From Niveispirillum cyanobacteriorum (GTDB lineage: Bacteria; Pseudomonadota; Alphaproteobacteria; Azospirillales; Azospirillaceae), in contig NZ_CP025611.1 in assembly GCF_002868735.1 (NCBI RefSeq), positions 1,172,501 to 1,236,500 on the forward strand: a stretch of DNA of 64,000 bases, given 5' to 3'. Made by a program: the position numbers and the translations under genes. The stretch's first letter is position 1, and each line of letters starts with the position of its first letter. Below, in pieces: positions 1 to 8,072 of the stretch. The notes below the pieces were generated by a model. That model did no database searches. It was given only the letters and a program-made list of their open reading frames with translations, and had not been told where the DNA came from.

Positions 1-1045
1 CCTTTTCCGATGCCGTCTCCCCATAATTGCGCGTCACCTCCACGGTCACGCTATCGGGGATCAACCGACCACGCAGACCCTCCACCCGCGTCAGGATATC
101 ATCGGCGACGGTCACGGCATTGGCACCGGCGCGCTTCGACAGGGCGATGGTGACGGCCGGCTTGCGGGTCCATCCGCCCTTGCCATCGGGCACCTGCGTC
201 CAGGCGGCCTGTTCCACGGGCGCGCTGTCCAGCCGGACGGTGGCGACATCACGCACATAGACCGGGCGGCCATCGCGGCTGGTGATCAGCAGCAGGCCGA
301 TATCAGGCACACCGGTCAGCGTTTGTCCCGCGACGACAGACAGGCTGCGTCCCCCATCATTCAGGCGGCCCGCCAGGAAGGACCGGTTCGCCCCCTGAAC
401 CTTGGCCAGCAACTGTTCCAGTGTGATGCCGAACAGCGCCAGCTTCTCCGGGTCCGGTTCCACCCGCACCTGCTCCGTCACCCGACCGGACAGATAGGTG
501 GGACCGATATCGGGTACCTTGATCAACTCTGTCCGCAACTTCTCCGCCAGGTTGCCCAGGTCGCGGTCAGTCCAGCGGTCGGCCATGTCGGGCTTGGCGG
601 AAAGGGTCAGGGTGACGATGGCGACGTCATTAATGCCGCGCCCGACGATCAACGGTTCGGGAATGCCGGTCGGAATATTGCTCAGGTGGGCGCGGACCTT
701 GGCATGGATGCGGACAATGGCATCGTCTTCGGACGTCCCGACCTTGAACCGCGCCGTCACCATGACGCGGTCATCTTCCGTCTGGCTATAAACATGGTCG
801 ACGCCATTGACGCCCTTGACGATGGCTTCCAGCGGCTTGGTCACCAGCTCTGCGGCATCCGGGGCCTTGAGGCCGTCAGCGCTGACCATGATATCGACCA
901 TGGGCACGCTGATCTGCGGCTCCTCCTCCCGTGGGATCAGGACCAGGGCCAGCAACCCGGCGATCAGTGCGGCCAGCAGGAACAGTGGGGTCAAGGGGGA
1001 GCGGATGCTGGCCTGTGTCAGCCGACCGGAAAGTCCTAGATTCAT
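1..1045 (-). CDS. RND efflux permease, N-terminal part (runs off left edge)
   Basis: Inner-membrane, proton-driven RND pump subunit. The frame opens at an ATG at 1045 and stays open to the left edge, giving about 348 residues of a family that is usually 1,000-1,050 long, so only the first third is visible. A hydrophobic segment near residues 18-36 is followed by PREEEPQ and periplasmic porter text such as AAELVTKPLEAIVKGVNGV and SGRVTEQVRVEPD, typical of AcrB/HAE1-type permeases. Its ATG overlaps the stop codon of the adaptor gene as ATGA, so the pair is translationally coupled. No outer-membrane factor gene is visible. The substrate is unknown. The rhodanese gene just upstream hints at a link to sulfide or persulfide stress, which is inference. 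Confidence 0.9.
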   Translation of the reverse strand, partial: MNLGLSGRLTQASIRSPLTPLFLLAALIAGLLALVLIPREEEPQISVPMVDIMVSADGLKAPDAAELVTKPLEAIVKGVNGVDHVYSQTEDDRVMVTARFKVGTSEDDAIVRIHAKVRAHLSNIPTGIPEPLIVGRGINDVAIVTLTLSAKPDMADRWTDRDLGNLAEKLRTELIKVPDIGPTYLSGRVTEQVRVEPDPEKLALFGITLEQLLAKVQGANRSFLAGRLNDGGRSLSVVAGQTLTGVPDIGLLLITSRDGRPVYVRDVATVRLDSAPVEQAAWTQVPDGKGGWTRKPAVTIALSKRAGANAVTVADDILTRVEGLRGRLIPDSVTVEVTRNYGETASEK

Positions 1046-2034
1046 GGCCGCACCAGAATGTCGCCGTTATTGAGACCCGACAGGATTTCCACCCCATCCG
1101 GCATACCGGGCCGGGGACGCGCATGCCCGCGCCGCACCGGCACCTCGACCACGCCGGCACCCTGGCGCAGATGCGCGAAATCCATGCCGAACCGGGTGGT
1201 CAGATAAACAGCGGGGACGATGATGACGGGGCGTTCGCCCGTAGGCACCCAGACACGCACCCGTTGCCCGACAAAGTAATCGCCCAGACCCATGACACGG
1301 GCATCGGCCTGCACCCGCCCGTCGCTAATGCGGGGATAGACCAGGGTGACCTGCCCCTGTCCAGCCTCGTCGCCCGGCGTCAGATCATCGGGGTCCAGGC
1401 GCACGGGATCACCAGCCTTCAAACTGGCGGCATGGCGTTCGGGCACGGACAGGCGCAGGACATAATCACGCTCCGCGATGATGGCCACCGTCTCGCCCGG
1501 CATAACCACGGTGCCCGGCGTCACGGGCACGCTCAGCACCCGCCCTGTGGCCGGGGCCAGAACCTGCCCTTCATTCATCTGCTGCCCCAGAACAGCGCGC
1601 TCTGCCATGCGGGCCTTCAGCGCGTTGGCCGCGACATTGGCGGCGGTGCGCAGTTCATCCAAACGCTGACGCGTCACGAAACCATTCCGGGACAAGGCGT
1701 CGGCCCGTTCCAGATCTCCCTGAGCTTGTTCCATCTGCGCGCGCGCCGCCGCGATCTGCGCGTCCAGCGCGCCCTGTTGCAGGCTCAGTTTCTGGTCGCC
1801 CACACTGGCGATCGCCTGCCCTGCTGTCACGGCGTCGCCTTCACGCACCGACAGGCGGGTGATGGTGCCGCCGGTCCGCACGCGGGCGGGGATGGCATTG
1901 ACCGTCTCCACCGTCGCATAGACCGATTTCTCATCCGGCAACTTCTGAACAGTAACGGGGAAATCCCCGTCCGCCGCCATCACTGGCGGCACCAGAAGCG
2001 TCAGGGCCAGGACAGGCAACAACAGCGCACGCAT
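1042..2034 (-). CDS. RND efflux periplasmic adaptor (membrane fusion protein)
   Basis: About 330 residues, periplasmic adaptor that bridges an RND permease to the outer membrane. The start at 2034 is preceded by a near-perfect AAGGAGGA ribosome site, and the first 26 residues form a signal peptide (MRALLLPVLALTLLVPPVMAA). A lipoyl/barrel-sandwich half appears as TRTGGTITRLSVREGDAV-like text near residue 45, then a helical hairpin rich in Ala/Gln (IAAARAQMEQAQGDLERA), then the second lipoyl half (VLAPATGRVLSVPVTPG). It overlaps the permease start by four bases. A longer frame exists upstream of 2034 but lacks a signal peptide or ribosome site. The upstream rhodanese gene ends 11 bases before this start, so all three may be one transcript. 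Confidence 0.9.
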   Translation of the reverse strand: MRALLLPVLALTLLVPPVMAADGDFPVTVQKLPDEKSVYATVETVNAIPARVRTGGTITRLSVREGDAVTAGQAIASVGDQKLSLQQGALDAQIAAARAQMEQAQGDLERADALSRNGFVTRQRLDELRTAANVAANALKARMAERAVLGQQMNEGQVLAPATGRVLSVPVTPGTVVMPGETVAIIAERDYVLRLSVPERHAASLKAGDPVRLDPDDLTPGDEAGQGQVTLVYPRISDGRVQADARVMGLGDYFVGQRVRVWVPTGERPVIIVPAVYLTTRFGMDFAHLRQGAGVVEVPVRRGHARPRPGMPDGVEILSGLNNGDILVRP

Positions 2035-2045
2035 GGGCTTCCTCC

Positions 2046-2393
2046 TTAACGGCGGTCGATGACGCCACCGCTGGCCGGGTCCAGGGTAATGGTGGGCAGG
2101 CGCGCGGCCATCCAGGCCTGGATACCGCCCGCCATATGCTCGGTATGTTGGATGCCCGCCTGCTGGCACCGGGCCACCGCCATGGCCGACCGCTTGCCCG
2201 AACCGCAATGGAAAACCACCCGCACCGCGTCGGGTGCCGGTAGGGACGTGGGATCAAAGCTGGACAGGGGAAACAGCACCGCCCCATGGATACGGGCCGC
2301 CGCGAATTCCTGCGGCTCGCGCACATCGACCAGCAGGATCGACCGGTCGGCCACCATATCATGGACCGTGGTGGGGGAATGTTCCTTCAGCAT
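2046..2393 (-). CDS. Single-domain rhodanese-like sulfurtransferase
   Basis: About 115 residues, one rhodanese domain. The acidic loop ILLVDVREPQEFAAARI and the active-site loop VVFHCGSGKRSAMA are both present, so the catalytic cysteine that carries the persulfide is intact. The C-terminal MAGGIQAWMAARLP is the usual closing helix. I place the start at 2393, because GGAG lies nine bases before that ATG; an upstream in-frame ATG at 2408 has no ribosome site. It is transcribed away from the DUF2892 membrane protein across an AT-rich operator-like region, and toward the RND adaptor. Rhodanese with DUF2892 is the split form of YgaP, known from persulfide-responsive units under ArsR-type repressors. 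No such repressor is in the window. Confidence 0.88.
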   Translation of the reverse strand: MLKEHSPTTVHDMVADRSILLVDVREPQEFAAARIHGAVLFPLSSFDPTSLPAPDAVRVVFHCGSGKRSAMAVARCQQAGIQHTEHMAGGIQAWMAARLPTITLDPASGGVIDRR

Positions 2394-2410
2394 CGGACGA
2401 CGCTCCATCT

Positions 2411-2526
2411 TTATATTTATATATATGAAGGTATTGTGCTACCGGATCACCGTCAACGGCGCGGCGCATGTGTCTGGGGCATGGCTGCGGCTTCAGTTAT
2501 TTCATATCTTCATATATTTGAATATA
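2411..2526. promoter_or_regulatory. Divergent promoter/operator region, rhodanese vs DUF2892
   Basis: This 180-base gap is strikingly AT-rich at its two ends in an otherwise GC-rich window. Near the rhodanese start there is ATATTTATATAT at 2413-2424. Near the DUF2892 side there is a near-palindrome TTCATATATTTGAA at 2509-2522 that contains ATATT-TG-AATAT at 2514-2525. Such ATAT-type palindromes are typical of BigR/SqrR-like ArsR repressors that sense persulfide. The assignment to that family is inference. Confidence 0.5.
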
Positions 2527-2585
2527 CCATTATCAGTAAGAGGAGACGGGATCATCCCCTGCCCCATCATCCAAGGAGCCTTGCC

Positions 2586-2789
2586 ATGAATGTCGATAAA
2601 GCCGTCCTGTCCTTCGCTGGCGCCATGGTGCTGATCAGCCTGTCCCTGGCCACCCTGGTCGATCCAGCTTGGCTGTGGCTGACCGCCTTCGTCGGGGCGA
2701 ACATGCTGCAGGCCGGTATCACCGGCTTCTGCCCCGCCGCCATGATCCTGCGCAAGCTGGGCATGCCGGCAGGCAGCGCCTTTCGCTAA
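2586..2789 (+). CDS. DUF2892 (YgaP transmembrane domain) inner-membrane protein
   Basis: Small membrane protein of 67 residues with two hydrophobic segments (about residues 8-27 and 29-50) separated by a tight turn, and the family-typical GFCP motif near residue 48. This is the membrane domain that in E. coli YgaP is fused to a rhodanese domain; here the two parts are separate genes transcribed divergently. AAGGAG lies nine bases before the ATG. Its biochemical role is not established; linkage to a rhodanese suggests handling of sulfide or persulfide at the membrane. Confidence 0.85.
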   Translation: MNVDKAVLSFAGAMVLISLSLATLVDPAWLWLTAFVGANMLQAGITGFCPAAMILRKLGMPAGSAFR

Positions 2790-2800
2790 AGGGAGTGGAC

Positions 2801-3676
2801 CTAGGCCTTGCGCCGGGCGGGCATGGTCATGGCGATAACGGCCAGCACCACACAGACCAGCCCGATCAACGCCGTGTGCGACAGGCTTTCACCCAGGAAC
2901 AGGATGCCCAACCCCACCCCGATGGGTACGCGCAGATAGGCCTGCGACGTCGTGCCGATTGATCCCAGCGTCTGCATCAGCCGGAAATAGATCGTAAAGG
3001 CAATGGCCGTGGAAAAGACCGACAAGCACAGCAGCGCCCCGATGGATGGCATCGACGGCGTCAGGGTCCAAGGCTGATCTACAACAAGACTGACCGGTAG
3101 CAACAGGACAGCCCCGCACAGCATGGACCCCGCCGCCGGCTGCATGGGATGCAAACCCTTGAAATTCTTTCCATAGATGGCGGCACCGGCATAGGAGACA
3201 GTGGCTGCGACAATGGCGATCTGTGCCAGAAGCTGATCACCCAGCCCGTCCAGGGCCTCCACCCCAATGATCAGGCAGATGCCGGCCAGCCCCAGCACTA
3301 CGCCGAGCAGCTTGCGCCAGGTCACCGGCTCATGACGGGTGATCAGTGCTGTCAGCAGGAAGGTGAAGATTGGTGTGGTGGAATTCAGGATGGCGGCCAG
3401 CCCGGCATCCACCGACTTCTCCCCCCAGGCGACAAGGGTGAAGGGAACGGCGGAATTCATCACTGCCTGAAACATGAATTGCCGCCAGACGATCGGGTCG
3501 CGCGGCATGGAAATCCCTTGCCAGCGCATGACCAGCAGCAAGATGGACCCGGCGATCAGGGTGCGGACCGCAATCAGGGTAACGGGGGGTATCGTCTCCA
3601 CCCCGATCTTGATGAAGGTATAAGACGAACCCCACAGCGTCGCCAGCAGCAGAAGAAGCAGAAGCTCCTTGATCAT
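2801..3676 (-). CDS. EamA/DMT-family drug/metabolite transporter
   Basis: About 291 residues with roughly ten transmembrane helices in two EamA repeats. The first repeat opens with LLLLLLLATLWGSSYTFIKIGVE and includes LIAVRTLIAGSILL; the second contains YAGAAIYGKNFKG and ends with GLVCVVLAVIAMTMPARRKA. WGSSY and the internal duplication are family hallmarks. It should export a small metabolite or drug across the inner membrane; the substrate cannot be read from sequence. The start is uncertain: 3676 has a weak AGG, and in-frame ATGs lie at 3694 and 3721. It stands alone, convergent with the DUF2892 gene. Confidence 0.85.
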   Translation of the reverse strand: MIKELLLLLLLATLWGSSYTFIKIGVETIPPVTLIAVRTLIAGSILLLVMRWQGISMPRDPIVWRQFMFQAVMNSAVPFTLVAWGEKSVDAGLAAILNSTTPIFTFLLTALITRHEPVTWRKLLGVVLGLAGICLIIGVEALDGLGDQLLAQIAIVAATVSYAGAAIYGKNFKGLHPMQPAAGSMLCGAVLLLPVSLVVDQPWTLTPSMPSIGALLCLSVFSTAIAFTIYFRLMQTLGSIGTTSQAYLRVPIGVGLGILFLGESLSHTALIGLVCVVLAVIAMTMPARRKA

Positions 3677-3806
3677 CAGTGGCCTGTCGCCCATCACCCG
3701 ATCCACACACCCGATAGTCATGGCCTTCTGAATAGCAGAGCGTGCTGCCCCATGCTTCGGTCATGGCCGCAGCATTCATGCCGGGGCCGGCATGCGTGGG
3801 ACCCGA

Positions 3807-4169
3807 TCACTCCGGCTTGTGACAGACAAACTCCACCAGCCGCCCATCGGGATCACGCAGGAAGCCGGCATAATAGTTAGCGTGAACATGCGGCATCAGG
3901 GCCGGCGCCCGATCTAGATGCAGGCCCTCCGCGTGACCCACCGCATAGATGCGGTCCACCGTGGCCCGGTCGGGGCTGCTGAAGGCATAGTGCACATCGC
4001 GGGCGGCGACCTCGCCGGGGGCCAGGAAGAAATCCAGGGTTTTGCCGTCCCCAAACCCCTTCACCGCCCCATCCACCTCCAGCCGGTATCCAAGCGGGGC
4101 CAGCAGCGTGGCGTAGAAATGCTGGCTGGCCGGCAGGTCGGTGGTCTTCAACTCGATATGATCGATCAT
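3807..4169 (-). CDS. VOC-family (glyoxalase/bleomycin-resistance fold) protein
   Basis: A single vicinal-oxygen-chelate module of 120 residues. It opens with MIDHIELKTTDLPASQHFYATLLAPLGY and closes with GFLRDPDGRLVEFVCHKPE, where the His near the start and Glu near the end (RLVEFV) are the usual metal ligands. A His in the middle (ARDVHYAFSS) fits the third ligand. AGGGAAAG precedes the ATG. Members are lyases, dioxygenases or binding proteins, and nothing here chooses between them. It is followed by the palindrome cluster at 4197-4344 on its upstream side. Confidence 0.82.
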   Translation of the reverse strand: MIDHIELKTTDLPASQHFYATLLAPLGYRLEVDGAVKGFGDGKTLDFFLAPGEVAARDVHYAFSSPDRATVDRIYAVGHAEGLHLDRAPALMPHVHANYYAGFLRDPDGRLVEFVCHKPE

Positions 4170-4196
4170 CTTTCCCTCACATTTTCAAATTTCATG

Positions 4197-4344
4197 GAGC
4201 TGCTTTCGGTTGACCGGAAACAGCTCCGGCGGCGACTGCCGCCGCGCCGCACGTGCGGCGTGAAGCCAAGCCGCGGATGCGGCGCCGGCGCTTGAGGAAC
4301 CAAAACCTAGAGCGTGTTTTCCGTTAACGGAAACACGCTCTAGG
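4197..4344. repeat. Cluster of consecutive palindromes in an intergenic gap
   Basis: Between the VOC gene and the dehydratase lie at least four stem-loops in a row: GAGCTG...CAGCTC (4197-4226), CGGCGGC-GACT-GCCGCCG (4227-4244), the perfect palindrome CGCCGCACGTGCGGCG (4245-4260), a GC-rich stem around 4270-4292, and the long hairpin 4306-4344. The first and last share a TTTCCGTTAACGGAAA-like core. This looks like a composite repetitive extragenic element rather than a promoter. Confidence 0.55.
4306..4344 (-). terminator. Strong hairpin just after the dehydratase stop
   Basis: CCTAGAGCGTGTTT pairs with AAACACGCTCTAGG around a CCGTTAACGG apex, giving arms of about 18 bases with one bulged T. 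It starts one base beyond the dehydratase stop codon and, read on the minus strand, is followed by TTTTGG. It can act as a terminator with a short U-run, but could equally be part of the repeat described at 4197-4344. Confidence 0.55.
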
Positions 4345-4345
4345 T

Positions 4346-5275
4346 TCAGGCGGCATCGACATTGCCACCGCAGAGCGGGATCAGGATGCGGCGACCGCCC
4401 CAGGCGGCGGGATCGGCCAGAAGGGCCGCCAGACCCGCCGCCCCCGCCGGTTCCACCACCAGATCCAGATGCTGGTGCAGCAGTTCCATGGCACGCAGGA
4501 TGGCGGCGTCGGGCACCATGATGGTGCCATCCAGCACGCGGCGCAGGCTGTCCACGGCATAGGGGATTGGCACACGTACCGCGATGCCGTCCGCAATGCT
4601 GTCCGCCCCCTCCCGCCCGCTTATCGGCAACCCGCGCAAAGCATGCGCCATCACGGGCGCCCCCGCCGCCACAACAGCCAGCATGCGGGCATCGGGGGTT
4701 GCATGTTTCACCCAGGTGCCCATGCCCGATGCCAGGGCGCCATTGCCCAAGGGGGCCAGCACCATATCGATGCGCGGCGCCGCCTCCATCGCTTCCAGGG
4801 CGATGGTGCCCGCCCCTTCGGCGATCAGCACCTCATCCCCATCCACGACCAGACGGTGGCCCTCTTGCGCGGCGAACCGCGTCGCCGCCTCTTTCGCCGC
4901 GTCAAAATCGGCACCGTGGAGCCGGACATCGGCGCCTAAGTTGCGCATGGCCTGTACTTTGCGGCGCACGGCATTTTCCGCCGCGAATACCGTCAGGCGG
5001 CGCCCATGGGCACGGGCGGCAAAGGCCAGCCCCTGCCCGAAATTACCAGCAGACCCGCAGACCAGGGGTCGGTCATCATCGCCGAGCCCAGCCACAAAGG
5101 CACAGGCACCGCGTCCTTTGAAGCTGCGGATCGGATTGGCGGTTTCATCCTTGAACCAGAGTTCGGCACCGAACAGCCGGTTCAGGGCGGCGGATTGTCT
5201 GACCGGCGACCGGCGGAACACCGGGTCGATCCGTTCAAGGGCGGCTTTGACGCCGTCGGGGGTTGGGTATCTCAT
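4346..5275 (-). CDS. PLP-dependent serine/threonine dehydratase-like enzyme (fold type II)
   Basis: About 309 residues. The PLP lysine is in NPIRSFKGRGACAF near residue 50, the phosphate-cup glycine-rich loop is PLGNGALASGMG, and the VCGSAGNFGQGLAFAARAHG stretch is the substrate-binding Asn loop of threonine dehydratases. The closing PLCGGNVDAA is also typical. It should eliminate water and ammonia from a hydroxy-amino acid in the cytoplasm, but ammonia-lyase or racemase relatives share the fold. There is no C-terminal ACT domain, so it is the catabolic (non-allosteric) type. The frame extends 50 codons upstream, but those residues lack family similarity and the ATG at 5275 begins the fold. 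A divergent Lrp-type regulator lies 93 bases away and probably controls it. Confidence 0.87.
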   Translation of the reverse strand: MRYPTPDGVKAALERIDPVFRRSPVRQSAALNRLFGAELWFKDETANPIRSFKGRGACAFVAGLGDDDRPLVCGSAGNFGQGLAFAARAHGRRLTVFAAENAVRRKVQAMRNLGADVRLHGADFDAAKEAATRFAAQEGHRLVVDGDEVLIAEGAGTIALEAMEAAPRIDMVLAPLGNGALASGMGTWVKHATPDARMLAVVAAGAPVMAHALRGLPISGREGADSIADGIAVRVPIPYAVDSLRRVLDGTIMVPDAAILRAMELLHQHLDLVVEPAGAAGLAALLADPAAWGGRRILIPLCGGNVDAA

Positions 5276-5368
5276 GGCCGGGATTTTACGGCGCCTTGAT
5301 GCCGATTTCCGGCAATTTGCCCCTAGCTGACGCTTTCTTTCAGCATTTCTGGCTGTCATTCTGCTGGA

Positions 5369-5851
5369 ATGATGCGCATGCCCGACCTTGACAGTTTTGA
5401 CCGCAGATTGCTGGCCCTGGTGCAAAAGGATGCCGACCAGACGGCGGATATCCTGGCCGAACAGGTCGGCCTGTCTCCATCCGCTGTCTCACGGCGGCTG
5501 AAACGGCTGAAGGCTGACGGCGTCATCACCGCCACCGTCGCCTTGGTCGATCCGGCCAGGGTGGGCAAACCCACCTTCTTCATCGCGGGTCTGGAGATTG
5601 AACGCGAGCGGCCGGAGATGCTGGCCGCGCTCCGCCGCTGGCTGTCGTCGGAAGATCAGGTGCAAGAGGTGTTCTACGTCACGGGCGGTACGGACTTCAT
5701 CCTGGTCATCGCCGCCCCGGATGTGGAGGCCTATGAGACGCTGATGGGCCGGCTGATGGCCGATAACCCAACCGTCCGCCGCTTCACCACCAACGTGGCG
5801 CTGGGCATTTCAAAGCGCGGCTTAGCCGTGCCTATTCCTGACGCTGATTAA
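5369..5851 (+). CDS. Lrp/AsnC-family transcriptional regulator
   Basis: 160 residues. The N-terminal winged helix (LDSFDRRLLALVQKDADQTA through LSPSAVSRRLKRLKADGVI, residues about 5-55) is followed by the ligand-binding RAM domain with EVFYVTGGTDFILVIAAPDVEAYE and a C-terminal TNVALGISKRG. Three in-frame ATGs (5369, 5372, 5378) compete; 5378 is best placed relative to GGA. It is divergent from the dehydratase and likely senses an amino acid substrate of that enzyme, by analogy with other Lrp-dehydratase pairs. Its stop codon directly abuts that of the next, convergent gene. Confidence 0.9.
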   Translation: MMRMPDLDSFDRRLLALVQKDADQTADILAEQVGLSPSAVSRRLKRLKADGVITATVALVDPARVGKPTFFIAGLEIERERPEMLAALRRWLSSEDQVQEVFYVTGGTDFILVIAAPDVEAYETLMGRLMADNPTVRRFTTNVALGISKRGLAVPIPDAD

Positions 5852-6730
5852 TCAGACCTTGATGTCAACACGGGCCGGTGCGGCCACCGCTTCCACCGGT
5901 GGGCCGGGCGGGCCAAACGCCTCGTTCAGGGTACGGTCACCCTCCGCCATATCCTGTTCGGCACGCTCCATCTCCGCCTTGGTGCCGGCGGAGCCATCTT
6001 TGCGGGCCAGGTTCTTCATCTGCTGATGGATGGCGCGCAGCTGGTCCATCAGACCACGCGTATCGCTTTCAAACTGCGCATCGGCGGACCGGGCCGCACC
6101 ATCGCGAAGGATGGCATCGCGCTGCGCCTGCACCGTGTCATTGGCGGGCGTGCCGGCGGCGGCTTCCCCCGCCCTGCCCTGACTGGCGGTCTGTGTCGCC
6201 TGCTGGGCCACGGCCTGTGCCTCCGCACTGGCGACGGCATCGCCACCCGTCGCCGGGGTGGCAGCAGTGCCCTGCGCTGCATTGGCGTCAGGTTTGGCGG
6301 CCGCCGCGTCCCCACTACCGGCATAATCCTTGGCGGCCTGCCCCAGTTCCTTGGCGACCGACGCCGCCTCCTTGGCGATACGGGCGGCGGCTTTCTTGTC
6401 GCCACTGGCGGCGGCCAACTGGGCCTGCAGCTTCAGCATTTTCAGCTTCTGCTTCGCTTCATCCTTCTTGCGGGCGGCGGCCTCCTTGGCGTCCTCCCCA
6501 CCGCTGGATAGCTTGGTGGCCAGCGCGTCAGCATCCTTGCGCTGCGCCTCCAGCCGGGCGCGCTTATCCGGATCGATCAGGTCCTGAATGCTGCTGGGTC
6601 GGGACGCGGATGCAGAAGACCCATTGGCCGCGTCCTTTTTCAGACCCTGCCAGATTTCCTGCGTCTTGCTTTGAAACTGCCGTGCCGAAACGGCGAAAAC
6701 ACCGCTGGCCGTGCCCAGGACCGACACCAT
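5852..6730 (-). CDS. Ala-rich, coiled-coil protein of unknown function
   Basis: About 292 residues; I do not recognise a family. The N-terminus (MVSVLGTASGVFAVSARQF) is mildly hydrophobic. Residues about 60-130 are charged and heptad-like (KRARLEAQRKDADALATKL, KKDEAKQKLKMLKLQAQLA). A long Ala/Gln/Asp-rich low-complexity stretch follows, then a second helical segment (LMDQLRAIHQQMKNLARK) and a Pro-rich tail. GGAG lies six bases before the ATG at 6730, which I prefer to 6742 or 6790. Composition suggests a secreted or structural coiled-coil protein, but no signal peptide is clear. Confidence 0.65.
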   Translation of the reverse strand: MVSVLGTASGVFAVSARQFQSKTQEIWQGLKKDAANGSSASASRPSSIQDLIDPDKRARLEAQRKDADALATKLSSGGEDAKEAAARKKDEAKQKLKMLKLQAQLAAASGDKKAAARIAKEAASVAKELGQAAKDYAGSGDAAAAKPDANAAQGTAATPATGGDAVASAEAQAVAQQATQTASQGRAGEAAAGTPANDTVQAQRDAILRDGAARSADAQFESDTRGLMDQLRAIHQQMKNLARKDGSAGTKAEMERAEQDMAEGDRTLNEAFGPPGPPVEAVAAPARVDIKV

Positions 6731-6896
6731 GACATTCTCCATGTCTGCTGTCGGGTCGATGGCGCCCCTCCGCCGGCCCGAATAGATCAAATTTTATCCA
6801 TTCCCCTCCACCTCTGCAACCCTATTTCGGTAAGCCCCGAAGCATCAGAACAGGACCGGCCTTATGGTAGAGTGAACACCAGAGGCGGGAGGCAGC

Positions 6897-7595
6897 ATGG
6901 TCACCACAGCAGATTTTGCGGAAATTGCAGCATTGGCCGGTGATCCCACCCGGGCCTGCATGTTGCAGGCGCTGATGGATGGCCGCGCGCTGACCGCCGC
7001 CGAACTGGCCCATGCCGCCGGCATCACGGCACAAACGGCAAGCGGTCACCTGTCACGCATGGTAACGGCGGGCCTTTTGCACGTCGAGCAGCAGGGCCGT
7101 CACCGCTATCACCGGCTGGCCAGCCTTGCTGTGGCGCGCATGATGGAAAGCATTATGCAGGTCGCCGCAGACCGCGTGCCGACACCGCGCCCCATCCGCA
7201 CCGGCCCGCGCGACCGGGCACTGGCCCAGGCCCGCACTTGCTACGACCATCTGGCCGGGCGGCTGGGCGTGGCGCTGGCCGATGCCATGGTGGCGGGTGG
7301 CCATGTGGAACTGGCCGAAGATGCCGGCCTGATCACCACACAGGGTCGGGATTTTCTGTCCGGCATCGGCGTTGTCCTTCCCGCCAGCGGCACCACCCGT
7401 GCCTTCTGCCGCCCCTGTCTTGACTGGAGTGAGCGGCGGCCCCATCTGGCCGGCACCCTGGGCCGCACGCTGTGCAACCACGCCTTTGATCAGGGTTGGG
7501 TTCGCCGCGTCGATGGCACCCGCGCCGTCAGCGTCACGCCCAAGGGCGCGATGGAGCTGAAACAGCAATTCGGCGTCGATCTGGCCGCGTTCTGA
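6897..7595 (+). CDS. ArsR-type winged-helix regulator with C-terminal extension
   Basis: 232 residues, about twice the length of a minimal ArsR protein. Residues about 5-85 are the winged helix (LAGDPTRACMLQALMDGRALTAAELA, ITAQTASGHLSRMVTAGLL, EQQGRHRYHRLAS). The C-terminal half continues with ARTCYDHLAGRLGVALADAM and carries FCRPCLDWSERRPHLAG with two close cysteines, then a second wing-like end. Longer ArsR-like repressors of this layout are common next to transporters. GGGAGG precedes the ATG. No obvious target is adjacent: the next gene is convergent by three bases. Ligand unknown; the Cys-x2-Cys could bind a metal. Confidence 0.85.
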   Translation: MVTTADFAEIAALAGDPTRACMLQALMDGRALTAAELAHAAGITAQTASGHLSRMVTAGLLHVEQQGRHRYHRLASLAVARMMESIMQVAADRVPTPRPIRTGPRDRALAQARTCYDHLAGRLGVALADAMVAGGHVELAEDAGLITTQGRDFLSGIGVVLPASGTTRAFCRPCLDWSERRPHLAGTLGRTLCNHAFDQGWVRRVDGTRAVSVTPKGAMELKQQFGVDLAAF

Positions 7596-7598
7596 TCA

Positions 7599-7985
7599 TC
7601 AGGCCAGGGGCACCCCGCAGCAGAACGCCGCCGCCAGAAACACCGGCCAGGCCAGATGCCGCCCCCGCCCGATCACCAGGATCAGCAATCCCGTGATCAG
7701 GCAGGTCACGCCCGTACCGGCCAGGAGGGCCAGACGCGGCTCCACCGCAAAGGGTACGGCCAGCATCGCCACGGAAATCCCCATCCCCCACCAGGCCAGG
7801 CTGGTCAGGTGCCAGGCAAAGCGCAGCACATTGCGGGCAAAACGGCTGTGAACCAGCATACCGGAACGCCCCTGTGGCGACAGAAGCGGCCCGATCAGCT
7901 TCACCTCCCCCAGCCAGGAATGGACAAGCCCCAGCCCGACCAGAAACACCCCCGCCAGCAGCATCGCCATATCCGCCCCCGTCAT
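7599..7985 (-). CDS. Small integral membrane protein, probable TetR target
   Basis: About 128 residues with four predicted membrane segments: MLLAGVFLVGLGLVHSWLG, the ALHLTSLAWWGMGISVAML-like second segment, ALLAGTGVTCLITGLLILV, and HLAWPVFLAAAFCCGVPLA. I do not recognise its function. The start at 7985 follows GGGGAGGG. The gene is divergent from a TetR regulator across a perfect palindrome, so it is very likely repressed by that regulator. Confidence 0.75.
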   Translation of the reverse strand: MTGADMAMLLAGVFLVGLGLVHSWLGEVKLIGPLLSPQGRSGMLVHSRFARNVLRFAWHLTSLAWWGMGISVAMLAVPFAVEPRLALLAGTGVTCLITGLLILVIGRGRHLAWPVFLAAAFCCGVPLA

Positions 7986-8003
7986 CGTACCCTCCCCTGA
8001 AGT

Positions 8004-8065
8004 CATCCATACGGTACCGTATGGATGGGCCACCCTCTTGCATTTGTCAATACGCCACCGTATGG
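8004..8065. promoter_or_regulatory. Two TetR operators in a divergent promoter
   Basis: The bases 8004-8027 form a perfect 24-base palindrome, CATCCATACGGT followed by its complement. A second, imperfect copy with 15 of 18 matches to CCATACGGTACCGTATGG lies at 8048-8065, eight bases before the TetR start codon. The arrangement fits repression of the membrane protein and autoregulation. Confidence 0.8.
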
Positions 8066-8072
8066 AAATGGC

